Source of the DNA: Stictocephala bisonia
Taxonomy: Eukaryota > Arthropoda > Insecta > Hemiptera > Membracidae
NCBI GenBank assembly: GCA_035578905.1
Contig: JAQJVL010000532.1
Span: 1-64,000 of the forward strand
Length of the DNA stretch: 64,000 nt
Direction of reading: 5' to 3'
Positions 45,410 through 56,121 of this stretch are shown here, in pieces; positions within the stretch are counted from its first letter, which is position 1; each line of letters starts with the position of its first letter. The translations under genes were made by a program, and so were the position numbers. The notes under the pieces are model-generated. The model did no database searches, was not told the DNA's origin, and worked only from the letters and a program-made list of their open reading frames with translations.

Positions 45410-46070
45410 CCCTTTTAACGCAAACTCTTTTAATTTTTGATCGTTGGTATTTGTACAAAGATCGCCTACGATCCTTATAGCAATCATAAGTAGACAGCTA
45501 AAATCGCCGGCAATCGTTCACTATTCTTTGTTTAAGAAGTCATAATAACATTCAAATTCCATGACTCTTGGTACACTCTTTCTAGAGTATATAAGGAACA
45601 TATAGAAATAGTGAATTTTAAAACTTTTTTAGGCTTAAAATGAAAAATTTAGTGGCACTGTGGTTGAATGTGATGTTTTAAATATATGTATACATTTGGA
45701 AAATAAAACAGAACTCTGGAATGCTTCAAATGTTATGTATGTACTAATAATGAAATGTGTTAAACGATAAAAAACTAACATAGTTGGTGGTATAAAGTTC
45801 ATGGTATGTTATGATATTATAGTACAAACTACAAAAATATAAAAATAAACAATATACAATTTGTTTGTAAAATATATAAAAAATGTCCAAACTTTTAAGC
45901 TTTTATTTTTATCTTATAGTACAACTCTATCCCAACAAAACAAGACTAATGTAATTACTTTATGACAGTTAATAATTTATGCTATGAATTTTTAAACATA
46001 ACTACATTTCAGCCAAAATATTCTGACGTTCTTAGTATCACCATGAAAAATTATTCTGGTGTTAAAAGGG
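45410..46070. mobile_element. TTAA MITE, related family
   Basis: 661 bp between TTAA at 45406-45409 and 46071-46074, with ends CCCTTTTAACGC and GGTGTTAAAAGGG (complement CCCTTTTAACACC). The termini share the CCCTTTTA start with the other MITEs but diverge afterwards, and the interior is AT-rich and unrelated by eye. Non-coding. Confidence 0.75.
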
Positions 46071-46074
46071 TTAA

Positions 46075-46860
46075 CAAAGGTTTAATTTATACCTGTCCAT
46101 CTCACATATACTAAACCAGAGTTGGTATGAAATTTTATCAATTTTGAGTGTATCAAAATTACACATAAATTATTTTACCTTGTTTTAAAGTAACACGTAA
46201 ATATGTAAAAAAATAATTTTAATGAAAAGTGAAGTTACTTTTTTAAAAGTTTTAGAAACATAAAGGAACATAATATATATATATATTTAAAATTATAATT
46301 TTTAAAGCTATTTTATCGTAGATGTACAATTAATCATAATGAAAAGTATAAATATAAAAATTGTTCAACATTTTAGTTGAAACTTTTAACAGTATCTTTC
46401 ATTTATGGTACAATAATAACTTCAATAAAATAATTGAAAAGTAGAAAACAGAGAAAGGAATGAAAGGGTTGAAAACAATGTGCTTGGGTGGAGCGACAGA
46501 CAGAGGATATTTCCGTTTTACGCGTGTGCAAAGGCAGGAGACGGAGCCGCGCCCATATATATTCTGATTGGCTGCCCCGCCTCTTTTCATTGATAGACGA
46601 TTTACATTTTTGATAGGCTGAGAGAGTTGGCTAAAAACATGCCTAAGTTGATGCTGCACTCTAGCATAAGCTTTTGAAACTATACTTTACACTATTGACA
46701 GAAATATTTCTTTTTAGATCTATTTGTTAACCGCGTTTGAGGCAAAGTAGAGGTTAATACAAAAATAATTAATCTTGTGGTACTTGTCTCAACTACTTAT
46801 ATCTGGACATAACTTTTTCTCTAGCAGAGGGTCCCCTTATTGGCCGTTTCAGGCCTCATG
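46075..46860. other. Intergenic stretch with a promoter-like GC-rich island
   Basis: AT-rich except 46495-46600, where GC boxes, an ATTGGCT (inverted CCAAT box) and TATATATA lie within 40 bases. No gene with a start next to it was found on either strand. Confidence 0.35.
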
Positions 46861-46864
46861 AGAA

Positions 46865-47127
46865 ACCCACCCACCCATACACTTACATTGTTATTGACCC
46901 ACCCTTCCACCCATACACGTACATTGGTATTGACCCACCCAGCCACTTATACACGTGCATTGGTCTTTACCCACCCTCCACCCATACACGTACATTGCTA
47001 TTGATCCACCCGCCCACCCATACACATACATTGGTATTGACCCACCCTCCCACCCATACACGTACATTGGTATTGACCTGCCCGCCCACCCATACTCATA
47101 CAGTGGTATTGACCCACCCTCCCACCA
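46865..47127 (-). repeat. G-rich 36-bp minisatellite array
   Basis: About seven units with the C-rich strand on top (CCCACCCATACACGTACATT, then GGTATTGACCCACC). Same family as 10255-10746, 57845-58385 and 60536-60885, with ACATTGGTATT in place of ACAGTGGTATT. Confidence 0.85.
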
Positions 47128-47545
47128 TGTACAAAAAAAGAAAATTTTTAAATCATCAAACTTATCGATAAACTATTTTCTTTACGTGAGGCCTAGCTAT
47201 TTTTTGTAATGTAGCCAGCTAAATTAAAAAGAAGACAATATCAGTGAGTAAAAAGAAAACAACTACTTTAATACAACTAAAGAAAACCATATTTGGAGAA
47301 ATTTATATATAATAAATACTCTGAGAAAACAAATATGTTAGAAAACTTTTAAGTTCCAAAAGAAGTGTGCCATAATCAATATTTAGGTACTGTGAAACAT
47401 TCTATATAAAAAAAAAATTGGGTGTGCGTCGGACCACACGGTGGAAGTTATACTTCTTTGGCCATTCTCATACACTCACTCACGCACACAAACAGACAGG
47501 ATATATAAATGAAATATAAGACATTTTTCAATATTATTCAATATA

Positions 47546-49155
47546 CTTACTTACTTACTTATCCGGTCCCGTTCCAGTCAATCCTGGGTCTGGGTTGTCA
47601 CCAAGCCTCTCCATCTTCTCCTGTCCCTCCACATCTCCTCTCTCACCACTTCCCCCCACACACTCCCTCTCTTTTCCACGTCTGTCCTCACTCCATCCAG
47701 CCATCTTCTTCGTGGTCTTCCTCTGGGCCTCCTTCCCTCCATTTCCCATTCCTCCATCTTCCTCGGCAACCTCTCTACACTCATCCTTTTTACGTGACCA
47801 TACCACCTCAACCTTGCTTGTTCCACTCTTTCTCTTATACTCTCCTCCACTACATCCTTCCTTATCTCACTATTCCTAATTCTATCTCTTCGAGTTCTTC
47901 CCTTTATTGCTCTCAAGAACCTCATTTCCCCTGCCTGTACTCTACTCCACTCCCTTTCTGACATCCGCCATGTCTCTGCCGCATAAGTAATTATAGGCCT
48001 ATAGTAATTCTTGAACATCATTACCTTGGCCCTCCTTGGTACCTCTTTGTCCCATACTAGGTGTTTCACCGTCCGGAAGAATCCCGCTCCCATTCCTAAT
48101 CTGGCATTTATTTCCTGTTCCATTCTTCCATCACTTGACACCATCGTTCCAAGGTATTTGAAATCATCTACCTTTTTTAGTATACTTCCATCTACCAATA
48201 TATCTTCTTCCAAAACTGTGTCCCTTCCTACTACCATTACTTCACTTTTTTCCTTGCTTATCCTCAGCCCTCTCTCCCTCATCTTCCTATTCCACTTGTC
48301 CAGTTGTTCTTGTATCTCCTCCCTGTTTTCTCCCCACATCAGAATATCGTCAGCAAACATCATTATCTTCATCTCTTCATTTGTCTCCTCTTTAATTTCT
48401 CTCATCATTATCTCCATAACTACATTAAAAAGAATCGGAGACAGAACACTCCCCTGTTTCAGCCCTTTCTTTACCTTGAACCATTCTGTATTACCATCAC
48501 ATGTCCTAACTCTGCACTCGTGCACCCTATACAATTCCTTAACCCATTTCATCATATTTTCTGTCACTCCTATTTTTTCCATACTCTCCCATATACTTTT
48601 TCTCTTAACAGAATCGTAGGCTTTCTCGACATCTATAAACACCAGTATTAACTTTTTATTGAACTCCCAGTGCTTTTCAACCATTTGTCTCACTGCAAAA
48701 ATCAAGTCGATCGTACTTCTTCCCTTCCTAAACCCATGTTGTTCCTCCCCTATCTGGTCCTCTATCACGTCCTTAATCCTGTTAAAAATTATTTTTTCAA
48801 ATATTTTGGCAACATGGCTTATTAATGTTACTCCTCTATAGTTCTTGCATAGTCTTCTACTTCCCTTCTTGTGTATTGTTATTATTTCACCTTTCCCCCA
48901 GTCGTCAGGCACTCTTCCTTCCCTCCATACGCATGTGAAGACTCTCTTCAACCAATGTACTCCCACTGCTCCCAAAGCCTTTACCATATCTGATGATACT
49001 TCATCTGGTCCTGGGGATTTCCCACTTTTCATCTCTTTCACCGCCTTTTCTATTTCCCTCCAACTTATCTCTTCCCCTCTCTCCCATTGCTCCTCATTTT
49101 CGTCTTCCTCTTCTTCCTCATAGTTTTCATTCAACTATGAGGAAGAAGAGGAATA
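47546..49155 (-). mobile_element. LINE (RTE-like), 5'-truncated, recent
   Basis: 1.61 kb flanked by an 11-bp target duplication TATTCAATATA at 47535-47545 and 49156-49166. The 3' end on the minus strand is a (TAAG)n microsatellite at 47546-47562, as in several LINE clades that end in simple repeats instead of poly(A). The 5' end folds back on itself (arms 49107-49125 and 49133-49151). The endonuclease region is missing. Confidence 0.85.
47578..49134 (-). CDS. LINE reverse transcriptase, open frame without endonuclease
   Basis: 518 residues with no stop. After an acidic start come EIEKAVKEMKSGKSPGPDEV, IITIHKKGSRRLCKNYRGVT, EEQHGFRKGRSTIDLIFAVR, LVFIDVEKAYDSVKR (motif A), KKGLKQGSVLSPILFNVVME (motif B) and IMMFADDILMW (catalytic). 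The thumb has ISKEKSEVMVVG and DFKYLGTMVSSDG. The C-terminus has YYRPIITYAAETW and the ARLRWYGHVKRM...RPRGRPRRRW motif common in RTE- and CR1-like LINEs. The ATG at 49134 is inside the ORF2 domain, created by truncation and the fold-back, so it is not the natural start. The whole frame being open argues for a recent insertion. Confidence 0.85.
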   Translation of the reverse strand: MNENYEEEEEDENEEQWERGEEISWREIEKAVKEMKSGKSPGPDEVSSDMVKALGAVGVHWLKRVFTCVWREGRVPDDWGKGEIITIHKKGSRRLCKNYRGVTLISHVAKIFEKIIFNRIKDVIEDQIGEEQHGFRKGRSTIDLIFAVRQMVEKHWEFNKKLILVFIDVEKAYDSVKRKSIWESMEKIGVTENMMKWVKELYRVHECRVRTCDGNTEWFKVKKGLKQGSVLSPILFNVVMEIMMREIKEETNEEMKIMMFADDILMWGENREEIQEQLDKWNRKMRERGLRISKEKSEVMVVGRDTVLEEDILVDGSILKKVDDFKYLGTMVSSDGRMEQEINARLGMGAGFFRTVKHLVWDKEVPRRAKVMMFKNYYRPIITYAAETWRMSEREWSRVQAGEMRFLRAIKGRTRRDRIRNSEIRKDVVEESIRERVEQARLRWYGHVKRMSVERLPRKMEEWEMEGRRPRGRPRRRWLDGVRTDVEKRGSVWGEVVREEMWRDRRRWRGLVTTQTQD

Positions 49156-50581
49156 TATTCAATATATTTATCTTAAATATATTATACGTGACTTCATTAT
49201 TATATTATACACCTATATTATCATTATCAGTAATTTCTTCGATTAACAATCGATTAATCGATAGTTCTTAAAAATTTGTTCTTACTTTTCAGCGTGACGC
49301 GGTTTCTCGACCAACATCCCATCCCAAAGTGTCTAACGGGCGCAAAGAAGTATAACTTCAAAAAACTTAATAAAGTAGATGTAAATTGTGTATCTCCACC
49401 TATGCAAATTTTCTGTTCATGTACTATAGTTTAACTATAATATATTTTATAGTAAATTGTTATAAATTTAATGTTTAGACGTTATAATTTTGTTTGTAGA
49501 CGTTTGATGAATCCTTTGTATGTGAAAAGCCTCATGCAAATGTTTAGTGGACATTTTTTAACTATTTCAATCTGAATAAATCTCCAATTAAGAATTCAAA
49601 CAAGAAAATGGACCTATATCTGATTTCGTTTAATATTTTTAATTTGAGACTTTATTTTACACTAAACTAATTGAAACAAGACTCCAACAAATTATTTACT
49701 ATATTTTCATGTAAGTTCAACTGATTGATAATATATTAATGTAAATCGCATCACAATAGTTCAATGACATTTTAGGTGGTTTTGCCATGTCGTTGTTGAG
49801 AACCACCCAACCACATGTTTCATCTATGACAAGTATGCGTATTTACAATACTATCAATTTGATTGGCGCTTTGTTTACAAAACAACTGTATGATACCACT
49901 ATAGTACTGTGTTGATACTATTTAAAACCCTCTTAAAAGGTAATAGTAAATTTATACCGTAATTTGTTTTGTTTTTTCTTTTGATCCATTGCTAATAGTA
50001 TTCTGAAAATAAATAAATGGTTATAAATCAATAATTATAAAACATTAAAAAACATTAATATATAAATATAAAGTAATCATTTAAAAACAATAACTATCTT
50101 AAACATATTTCTTCCACTGAGTAAATAGACATAACCAAAACATGTACACTTGATTACAATAACAAATGAAGATGTTTTGTTCACTCCAACAAATGTTTAG
50201 ACAGGTTATATCTGACAACATTGCTGGGCGAGAAGTGAGGAGGGGGATTCACATGCAACAGCTATCATGGGATTATTTTGGTGCGGTTTACACTAGCATT
50301 GTTTATCAATCGTGTCAAAGTATATTCAGTTTTGGTATAAAGTCATGAACATTAGAATTTTAAAGTCTTTAATATAGGACTCTCAAACATAATACAATGC
50401 ATACAAAATTGTTGAGTTTCTTGAAACTATGAAAACTGGAGATTTTTAAATGAATCGCAGAGAGGGTTTAATTATTTCTATGCTTGTGATCACCAATCGA
50501 GAAGGTCTTTTATATGGTTATTTGTTGTTTTCCAGTTGCAGCTGTTTTAAGAAGTTAGGTAGGGTACTTTCTTCTTTTTAG

Positions 50582-50692
50582 TTGAAATTTGACCAGATCC
50601 TGGCTACCAACGAACCAGCATTCGAGACTTCTGCAGTTGTGTCCATACCAATTCAAAAAGAAAATTTTATTTTTGAATTTTCCGTAAATTAA
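50582..50692 (+). other. Possible terminal exon, unknown gene
   Basis: A pyrimidine tract and acceptor (TACTTTCTTCTTTTTAG) precede an open frame of 36 codons, LKFDQILATNEPAFETSAVV and SIPIQKENFIFEFSVN, ending in TAA. The frame is less biased in composition than its surroundings. No family recognised and no partner exon identified, so this may be chance. Confidence 0.2.
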
Positions 50693-50922
50693 TTTTACTT
50701 TGGTTTTGTTTTTGTAATTATGGTATGGTAATTAAATGGTAAGTGTCATCCATTACCCGAGTCATTCTAATACTCTTCAGTCAATATCACTTTCTTCATT
50801 GAAGGATCAGGCACAGCTCTATTTAATCTAGGTCTTCCCCTAAGTCAAGGTGTAGTCCAAGGGCTGCCTGAAGTTGTAAATATTTACATAAAGACTGAGT
50901 TGTTTTCAGAGTCAGAACTTAC

Positions 50923-51002
50923 TTGCAAGTCTTAAGTTGATATCATTTGGATCAGCGTCGGTGCCATCCACCACTGACTCAAAATCTCTTTTGTGCTGAT
51001 CA
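50923..51002 (-). other. Possible internal exon, unknown gene
   Basis: On the minus strand, acceptor TCGTCAG precedes an 80-nt segment encoding DQHKRDFESVVDGTDADPND and INLRLA, followed by donor GTAAGT. The protein-like composition and the strong donor make it worth noting. No matching neighbours were seen. Confidence 0.2.
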
Positions 51003-51642
51003 CTGACGACATTAAAACATCAGTAAAAGCCTAAGAAATCTTAATCATCGCTTAAGTAAAACTCTTATTATGCCACGTTACTTCGTGGAAATCTTGATCA
51101 ATCCATATTAATCACAACTAAACACATATACAACAGCAAAGTATAACAACAGACTAACCTGTAAACAAACAAGTTATTTTACAGCTGTATACACCTGTCT
51201 GTTAACAAACTTCTATTATTTTTTTAATTATAATGTAATAAAATCATGTATCTACATGCCGTTGTAATGAGATTTATGTAAAAAACATATGTTAACAAAT
51301 AAGGTGTTCTAAATCAATAAAATTTTTAATTTTCAATTTCTAGTAATTTTTTCATCCCGTTACCAAGACATTGGCATAAAAGTCCAGTTAACAGAACTGA
51401 AAGGGTTAAGAAAACTGCTAAAAAAACAGTTTATATATGATTGGTAAATAATCTAATCACATTATGATCCATGATAACAAGCATAAAGTGCATTATAGGT
51501 TATTTGTATAAAATTTGTTGTTTAGAGAACATCAATGTGTTAATCTATAAGAAAATGTTATATCAATTTCAGATACTGTTTAATTTGTTTAAACTTTTTT
51601 TTATAGTTTTGTTTTTATAATTGATATTTCAATTCAATAAAT

Positions 51643-53100
51643 CTTTATTTATAAATGCACAGGACTGTACAAAATTAGTGTCAAAACAAAATTGATACAG
51701 TCTCATATAACATAGTATATTTTTAAAATAAATATTATCATATTAAAATTATTTATGTTCTAAATTAACAAACTTTGAACCAAACTATGCGACAACCAAT
51801 AAAACTATCACAATCCATCATTATTAAAATATTCTTAAAATGAATACAGTGATAAATTAAATATTCTTTAAAAATTTGTATTTGTCTTCAATACGTTTTG
51901 TGTCTTCTGGAATGTGATTGAAAAACTGTATACCCATGTAGGATGCTTTCTTTATAAAAACTCAAGTCTGTGTGACTCCACAATAATTTGATTTCTAGTA
52001 TTATAGTGAATTTCAGATTCATTATTCAGAGGTAGATGACAATCATTTTCATATTTAACAGTTTCAAATATGTACAAGTTGTATACTGTTTGAATTTTAA
52101 AGACCTCTTTTACAGAGTCTCATCTACTAAGGTCCATCATGACTAACTACCCTCTTTTGCATTAATAATACTCTTTGTAAGTTTTGTTTCTTAGTACCTC
52201 CATAAATACTAATGCCATAGGATATATATGAATGAACAAAAGCGAAATATATCATTTTAAAGGTTTTTAAGGGACACAGACTTTTCATTCTTTTAAGAGC
52301 ATAAACCCCAGATGCTATCTTTTAAAAAAACATATTCAATATGGCAGACCCAACTTAAATTCTGATCAATAAATAGACCTAAGAATTGGATACTGCTTAC
52401 CTGTTCCAGAATTTCATTGTAAATTTTGACTGTTAGGTGATTATTTTTCTCAATTGTTTAGTTGAAAAACAATATAATTTTTCTTTTTTAGATTCAAAAG
52501 GAGATTCAAATTTTCAAAAAACTGTTTAGCCATGGGAAGACTAATAAAAGATGACATTTCAATTTTTCATTGGTTTTTACTGATATTGTTATATTAGTGT
52601 CATCAGCATGCATACAGAATTTGCAGTTTTCTGTACTACATTAAGGAGGCCCCTTAGGTAACAGAGAAAAAGGAGGGGTCCCAATATGGATCCTTGTAGA
52701 ACACCATATCGAATTGACTCTAGAGCAGATGCAATGTTTCTTTTATATTGATATTTGCCATATTCTATATATTTTATTTCAACATATTGCTACTTATCTT
52801 GAAGATATGATTGAAAACAGGCCAGTTCTTTCTTTCTCAGTGCATTGAAGGGTCATGTCTCAGTGCATTAATTAGTCTGCTATGGGAAACATTATCAAAG
52901 GCCCTGGTGAGATCCAAGAACACTCCTATCACTTTTTCTCCTTTATCAATAGAATTTATTATGTTATGAATGTAATTTACCCCAGCAGTAATAACTGATT
53001 GTCTGGGACGGAAGCCATGCTGTTCTTTGTTCAAAAGTTGGTTTGATTCTAAATAGCTTAGCAACTGATTATATAGCAAGTGATATATGTCGCTGTGGCT
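51643..53100 (-). mobile_element. LINE fragment, degenerate
   Basis: The 3' end is near 51643 (minus-strand AATAAAGATTTATTGAATTG). RT pieces: 52837-53079 with LLNKEQHGFRPRQSVITAGV and GVFLDLTRAFDNVSHSRLIN (motif A), then 52580-52720 with GVLQGSILGPLLFLCYL (motif B). The catalytic YADD block is degraded. 5'-truncated at about 53095. Jockey/CR1-like. Confidence 0.7.
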
Positions 53101-53239
53101 TGGTGGTGGCGGTAATGAGTGATTGTGCCGAATGAATGTAGTTTTGAATAAATGTTATGGATAACTGTAGTTTTGTTTGAGATAGTCGAAATATTTTTAA
53201 GTTTAAATATAATGTTTCACATTTTTTGACTTTATATGT

Positions 53240-53402
53240 TTTACTTCGTACATTGCAATTTCTATTTTGTATTTCCTTGTAAATTGTTATTTATATTTGA
53301 AAATATCTTATTATGTATGATGAGGTTAAGTGGTAGAGAGGACTTTGCAGCCCTAACTTCGCCTCTTGAATATAAATAAAGACGTTTTTCATTTCATTTC
53401 AT
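53240..53402 (+). mobile_element. LINE 3' end with pentamer tail
   Basis: Non-coding sequence ending AATATAAATAAAGACGTTTTTC, then ATTTCATTTCAT, a tail made of repeated ATTTC. This is the layout of a LINE 3' UTR with a simple-repeat tail. The body is absent, so it is a strongly 5'-truncated copy. Confidence 0.5.
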
Positions 53403-54507
53403 ATTTGGAATAGTTATAGAAAAAAACATAACAAATTAACTGTAGTATTGACGTTGTTATTTTAGGAATGCAGTTTTAAATATGTGTTTGGTCCATTCCT
53501 AATCTGTTCCATATATTGTTTACAATCTCATTGTACAACAATAAATAAATGGGTGTATACAATTTTGGGGAGAGGGTATTTTAAGTTTCGTTTCAATACT
53601 AATTTAATGTTACATTTTTTCTTTTTCTTGTGAAATGTTGATCTCTAATTTAAATTAACTCTAAATATATCAAACAGTTAACATATTGATATCTATAAAA
53701 AGTATAATAATCACTACAGTTGTTCATTGTATACCCAAATTATGATAGATACAATGACAAATGTTAATAATTTGGTAAATATTTAATTATTATACTCTTT
53801 ATAGACATGTTTTATTTATTGAATGTATTACATTAAATTACTGTTAATGGCTCAATTTTGTTAAAGGTTAATTATAAATAAGCTAAATTGGACTCTAAGG
53901 GTAATAATTTTAAGGGCCGCTCTTCCTTGTTCTTTTGTGTACATATAAATGTAGGCTAAACATAAATCAAATTAAATGAAATTGTTATAATTTAGTGTTT
54001 TGTTTTATATTAACTTATCTACACCATCAGTGACGATCTAAATAGTTAATAGTGATAGGGACTTAACTATTTAATATACTAATAGTGCACATCCCCTACT
54101 AGTATAATTGTTTGGGGCTATGAGTACCAAACTTCCATCTCTACTTGGCAGGTAAATTCAGTATGTTACAGTTTGAACACAGATGGTAAAAAAATCAACA
54201 ATGCTCAATAGAAGGCAAAATAAGCATGAGGAAGCAGAAAAAGGAAGTATCCTATTCATTCATCTATAGAAATATTAAACCTTGATGGCTCGAACCTGAA
54301 TGGACAAACATTGAGTTGTCAGATATTTTAGTGAAAATAATTATCACCATCTGTGTGTGTGAGGGTTATCACTACTTTTTGGCTATAGAGGGTTAATTTA
54401 CTATTACAGGCAATCACACGTTCAACCTATCATGGTGTTTGTATCACAATATTTGAATTGTAGGGTGTATCATGTTGCTCCAGGTTTTAATTTAGTACGA
54501 GTGATAG
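53403..54507. other. Intergenic DNA, nothing recognised
   Basis: AT-rich. No coding frame, repeat family or RNA identified. Confidence 0.4.
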
Positions 54508-54950
54508 GACATTCTTACATATGAGACACCGACACAACGTTGTTGGTATTTTAAGGCGAATATGAATGATTATATGAGTGTGGATGAATGTAGTCTGGTT
54601 ACTTACTGAGTTCAACTGTTCCTCAGAAAGGACAATTTATTAATAGCCCAATAGCCAGGGCAACTAAGAGGCCTACAGCTTTACGTGGAATCCAAACCAC
54701 GTAGTGCTGGTCTGATTTTCAGCTAATTGACAAGCCTGATACTCAGTTATCTCCCCCACACAACTTCCGCACAGTGATTACCACCCAACATGGACCCAGA
54801 CTTCTCTAGTAGTGTCCACGCCGATAGCAACCACTGAGCGGACGCCATGTCGGTATTAAGAGGACCGAGCATCCAACCTATCGCCTACAATCTCCCAAAC
54901 ACTTTGCCCCCAAGTAGCTGGGTTACAGCATTGCGCCACCAGTGCCGATG
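54508..54950 (-). mobile_element. tRNA-like SINE, copy 2
   Basis: Close relative of 15736-16199, same orientation, sharing long words such as ACGTGGAATCC-AACCACGTAG and GACAAGCCTGATACTCAGTT. The minus-strand start carries the A-box-like TGGTGGCGCAATG, slightly decayed. Divergence from copy 1 looks like a few percent plus small deletions. Confidence 0.7.
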
Positions 54951-55248
54951 TTACATGCCCAAACGCAACTGAGATTATAAGTCAAAATGCACAAATAATT
55001 TTCAATGTTACCAATATATATTTCTCGTGGTTAAAGGTGTATCTTATTGCTGCAAAGAGTTTGTTTTTCTTCATTAAAAATAAGATCGTCTTATTTTACC
55101 AGGCCTCTCAGAGACACAACAGAAATTATCATCAATAGCTTGTGCTCTAAGGTGTTTGGTCAACTTATCTTCTCGAAAAAGTTTGTCCTATCTCTGTTAT
55201 TAAATTATACAGTAGAAGTGAACACAAATATATATTTATAAGTACAAA

Positions 55249-55617
55249 ATGTCGGCACTGGTAGTGCAGTGCTCTAATCCAAGTAGTTACTTGGGGATAA
55301 AGTGTGAGGAGATTGTAGGCGATAGGTTCTACGCCCGTTCCTCTTAATACCAACACGGCGTCCGCTCATTGACGTAGACACTACTAGAGAAGTCTTGGGA
55401 TGTCCATGTTGGATGGTAGTCAGGGTTCACATGTTGTGTAGGGAAGGGAACTGAGTGTCCCCTTGTCAGTTAGCTGAAAATCCCCCCCTGGCTATTGGGC
55501 TATTAATAAATAGCTCTTTCTGAGAAACAGTCAACCTTAGTATCAATGACTACAATGGTTCACCTGCACTCATTCACCTATATCTTGATGATCGGTGTCT
55601 TAATAATGAATAAAAAA
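55249..55617 (+). mobile_element. tRNA-like SINE, copy 3
   Basis: TGTCGGCACTGGTAGTGCAG starts the copy on the + strand, followed by GGCGATAGGTTCTACGCCC (B-box position) and GTCAGTTAGCTGAAAATCC. It ends TGATCGGTGTCTTAATAATG and AATAAA. It is more diverged and shorter than copies 1 and 2. With copy 2 it forms an inverted pair 300 bp apart. Confidence 0.7.
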
Positions 55618-55652
55618 TCAAAATATACTACAATGTAATGTATAGTAGTATT

Positions 55653-56085
55653 ACTAGTTGAGTGGAAAACTGCTAGCTAGGTGGGCCCGCAGTAAACTCC
55701 CAGCTGTCAAAACATCCTTATTGTGCGGCCGAAGATCAGTTGAGTGTGAGTAACTACTCCTCTTTTTCGTAAAGCACTTAACAAACGTTATACATTCATT
55801 TTAAATTACAGAGCCTATAATTAGAATGAAGCGTCGTACAATTACCATTAAAGCTTTGTTGTATTGGTTAGAGTATGCGGAGTAAAATAAGCTATCGTTC
55901 AATATTGTGCACAGTGGTTCAGTTTTTAGCTTTTTATATTTGAGCCTAATAATGTACAGGTAAACCATGGGGTAGTCCATTGATGGGGTAGTCACTCACG
56001 CTCGACTGATCTTTGGCCGCATAATAGGGATGTTTTGACAGTTTACTGTGGGCCCACTTAGCTAGCAGTTTTCCACTCAACTAGT
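55653..56085. mobile_element. Fold-back MITE with about 105-bp arms
   Basis: ACTAGTTGAGTGGAAAACTG at 55653 and its exact complement ending at 56085 begin arms of about 105 bp. They share GTGGGCCC(G/A)CAGTAAACT and ATGATCAGT-like words with mismatches. The loop of about 220 bp has no coding sense. Flanks read AGTAGTATT and GTTACTACT, not a clean duplication. Superfamily unknown. Confidence 0.7.
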
Positions 56086-56121
56086 GTTACTACTATGTAA
56101 AAATACTACAATATAGGAACA

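Larger units (their letters stand above)
47447..49362. mobile_element. Short inverted-repeat element hosting a LINE
   Basis: TGGAAGTTATACTTCTTTGG near 47450 and the complementary GCAAAGAAGTATAACTTCAA near 49345 lie on either side of the LINE 47546-49155. Without the LINE the host would be about 300 bp. The palindromic word GAAGTATAACTTC is part of each end. Superfamily unknown. Confidence 0.4.
49366..51640. other. Intergenic DNA with two weak exon candidates
   Basis: Largely AT-rich and without TE hallmarks. Two short exon-like stretches are listed separately at 50582-50692 (+) and 50923-51002 (-). Nothing else is recognised. Confidence 0.4.

Noticed and set aside
47509..49271. Plus-strand frames rich in Ser, Pro and Leu
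   Set aside because: Shadows of the LINE reverse transcriptase on the minus strand.
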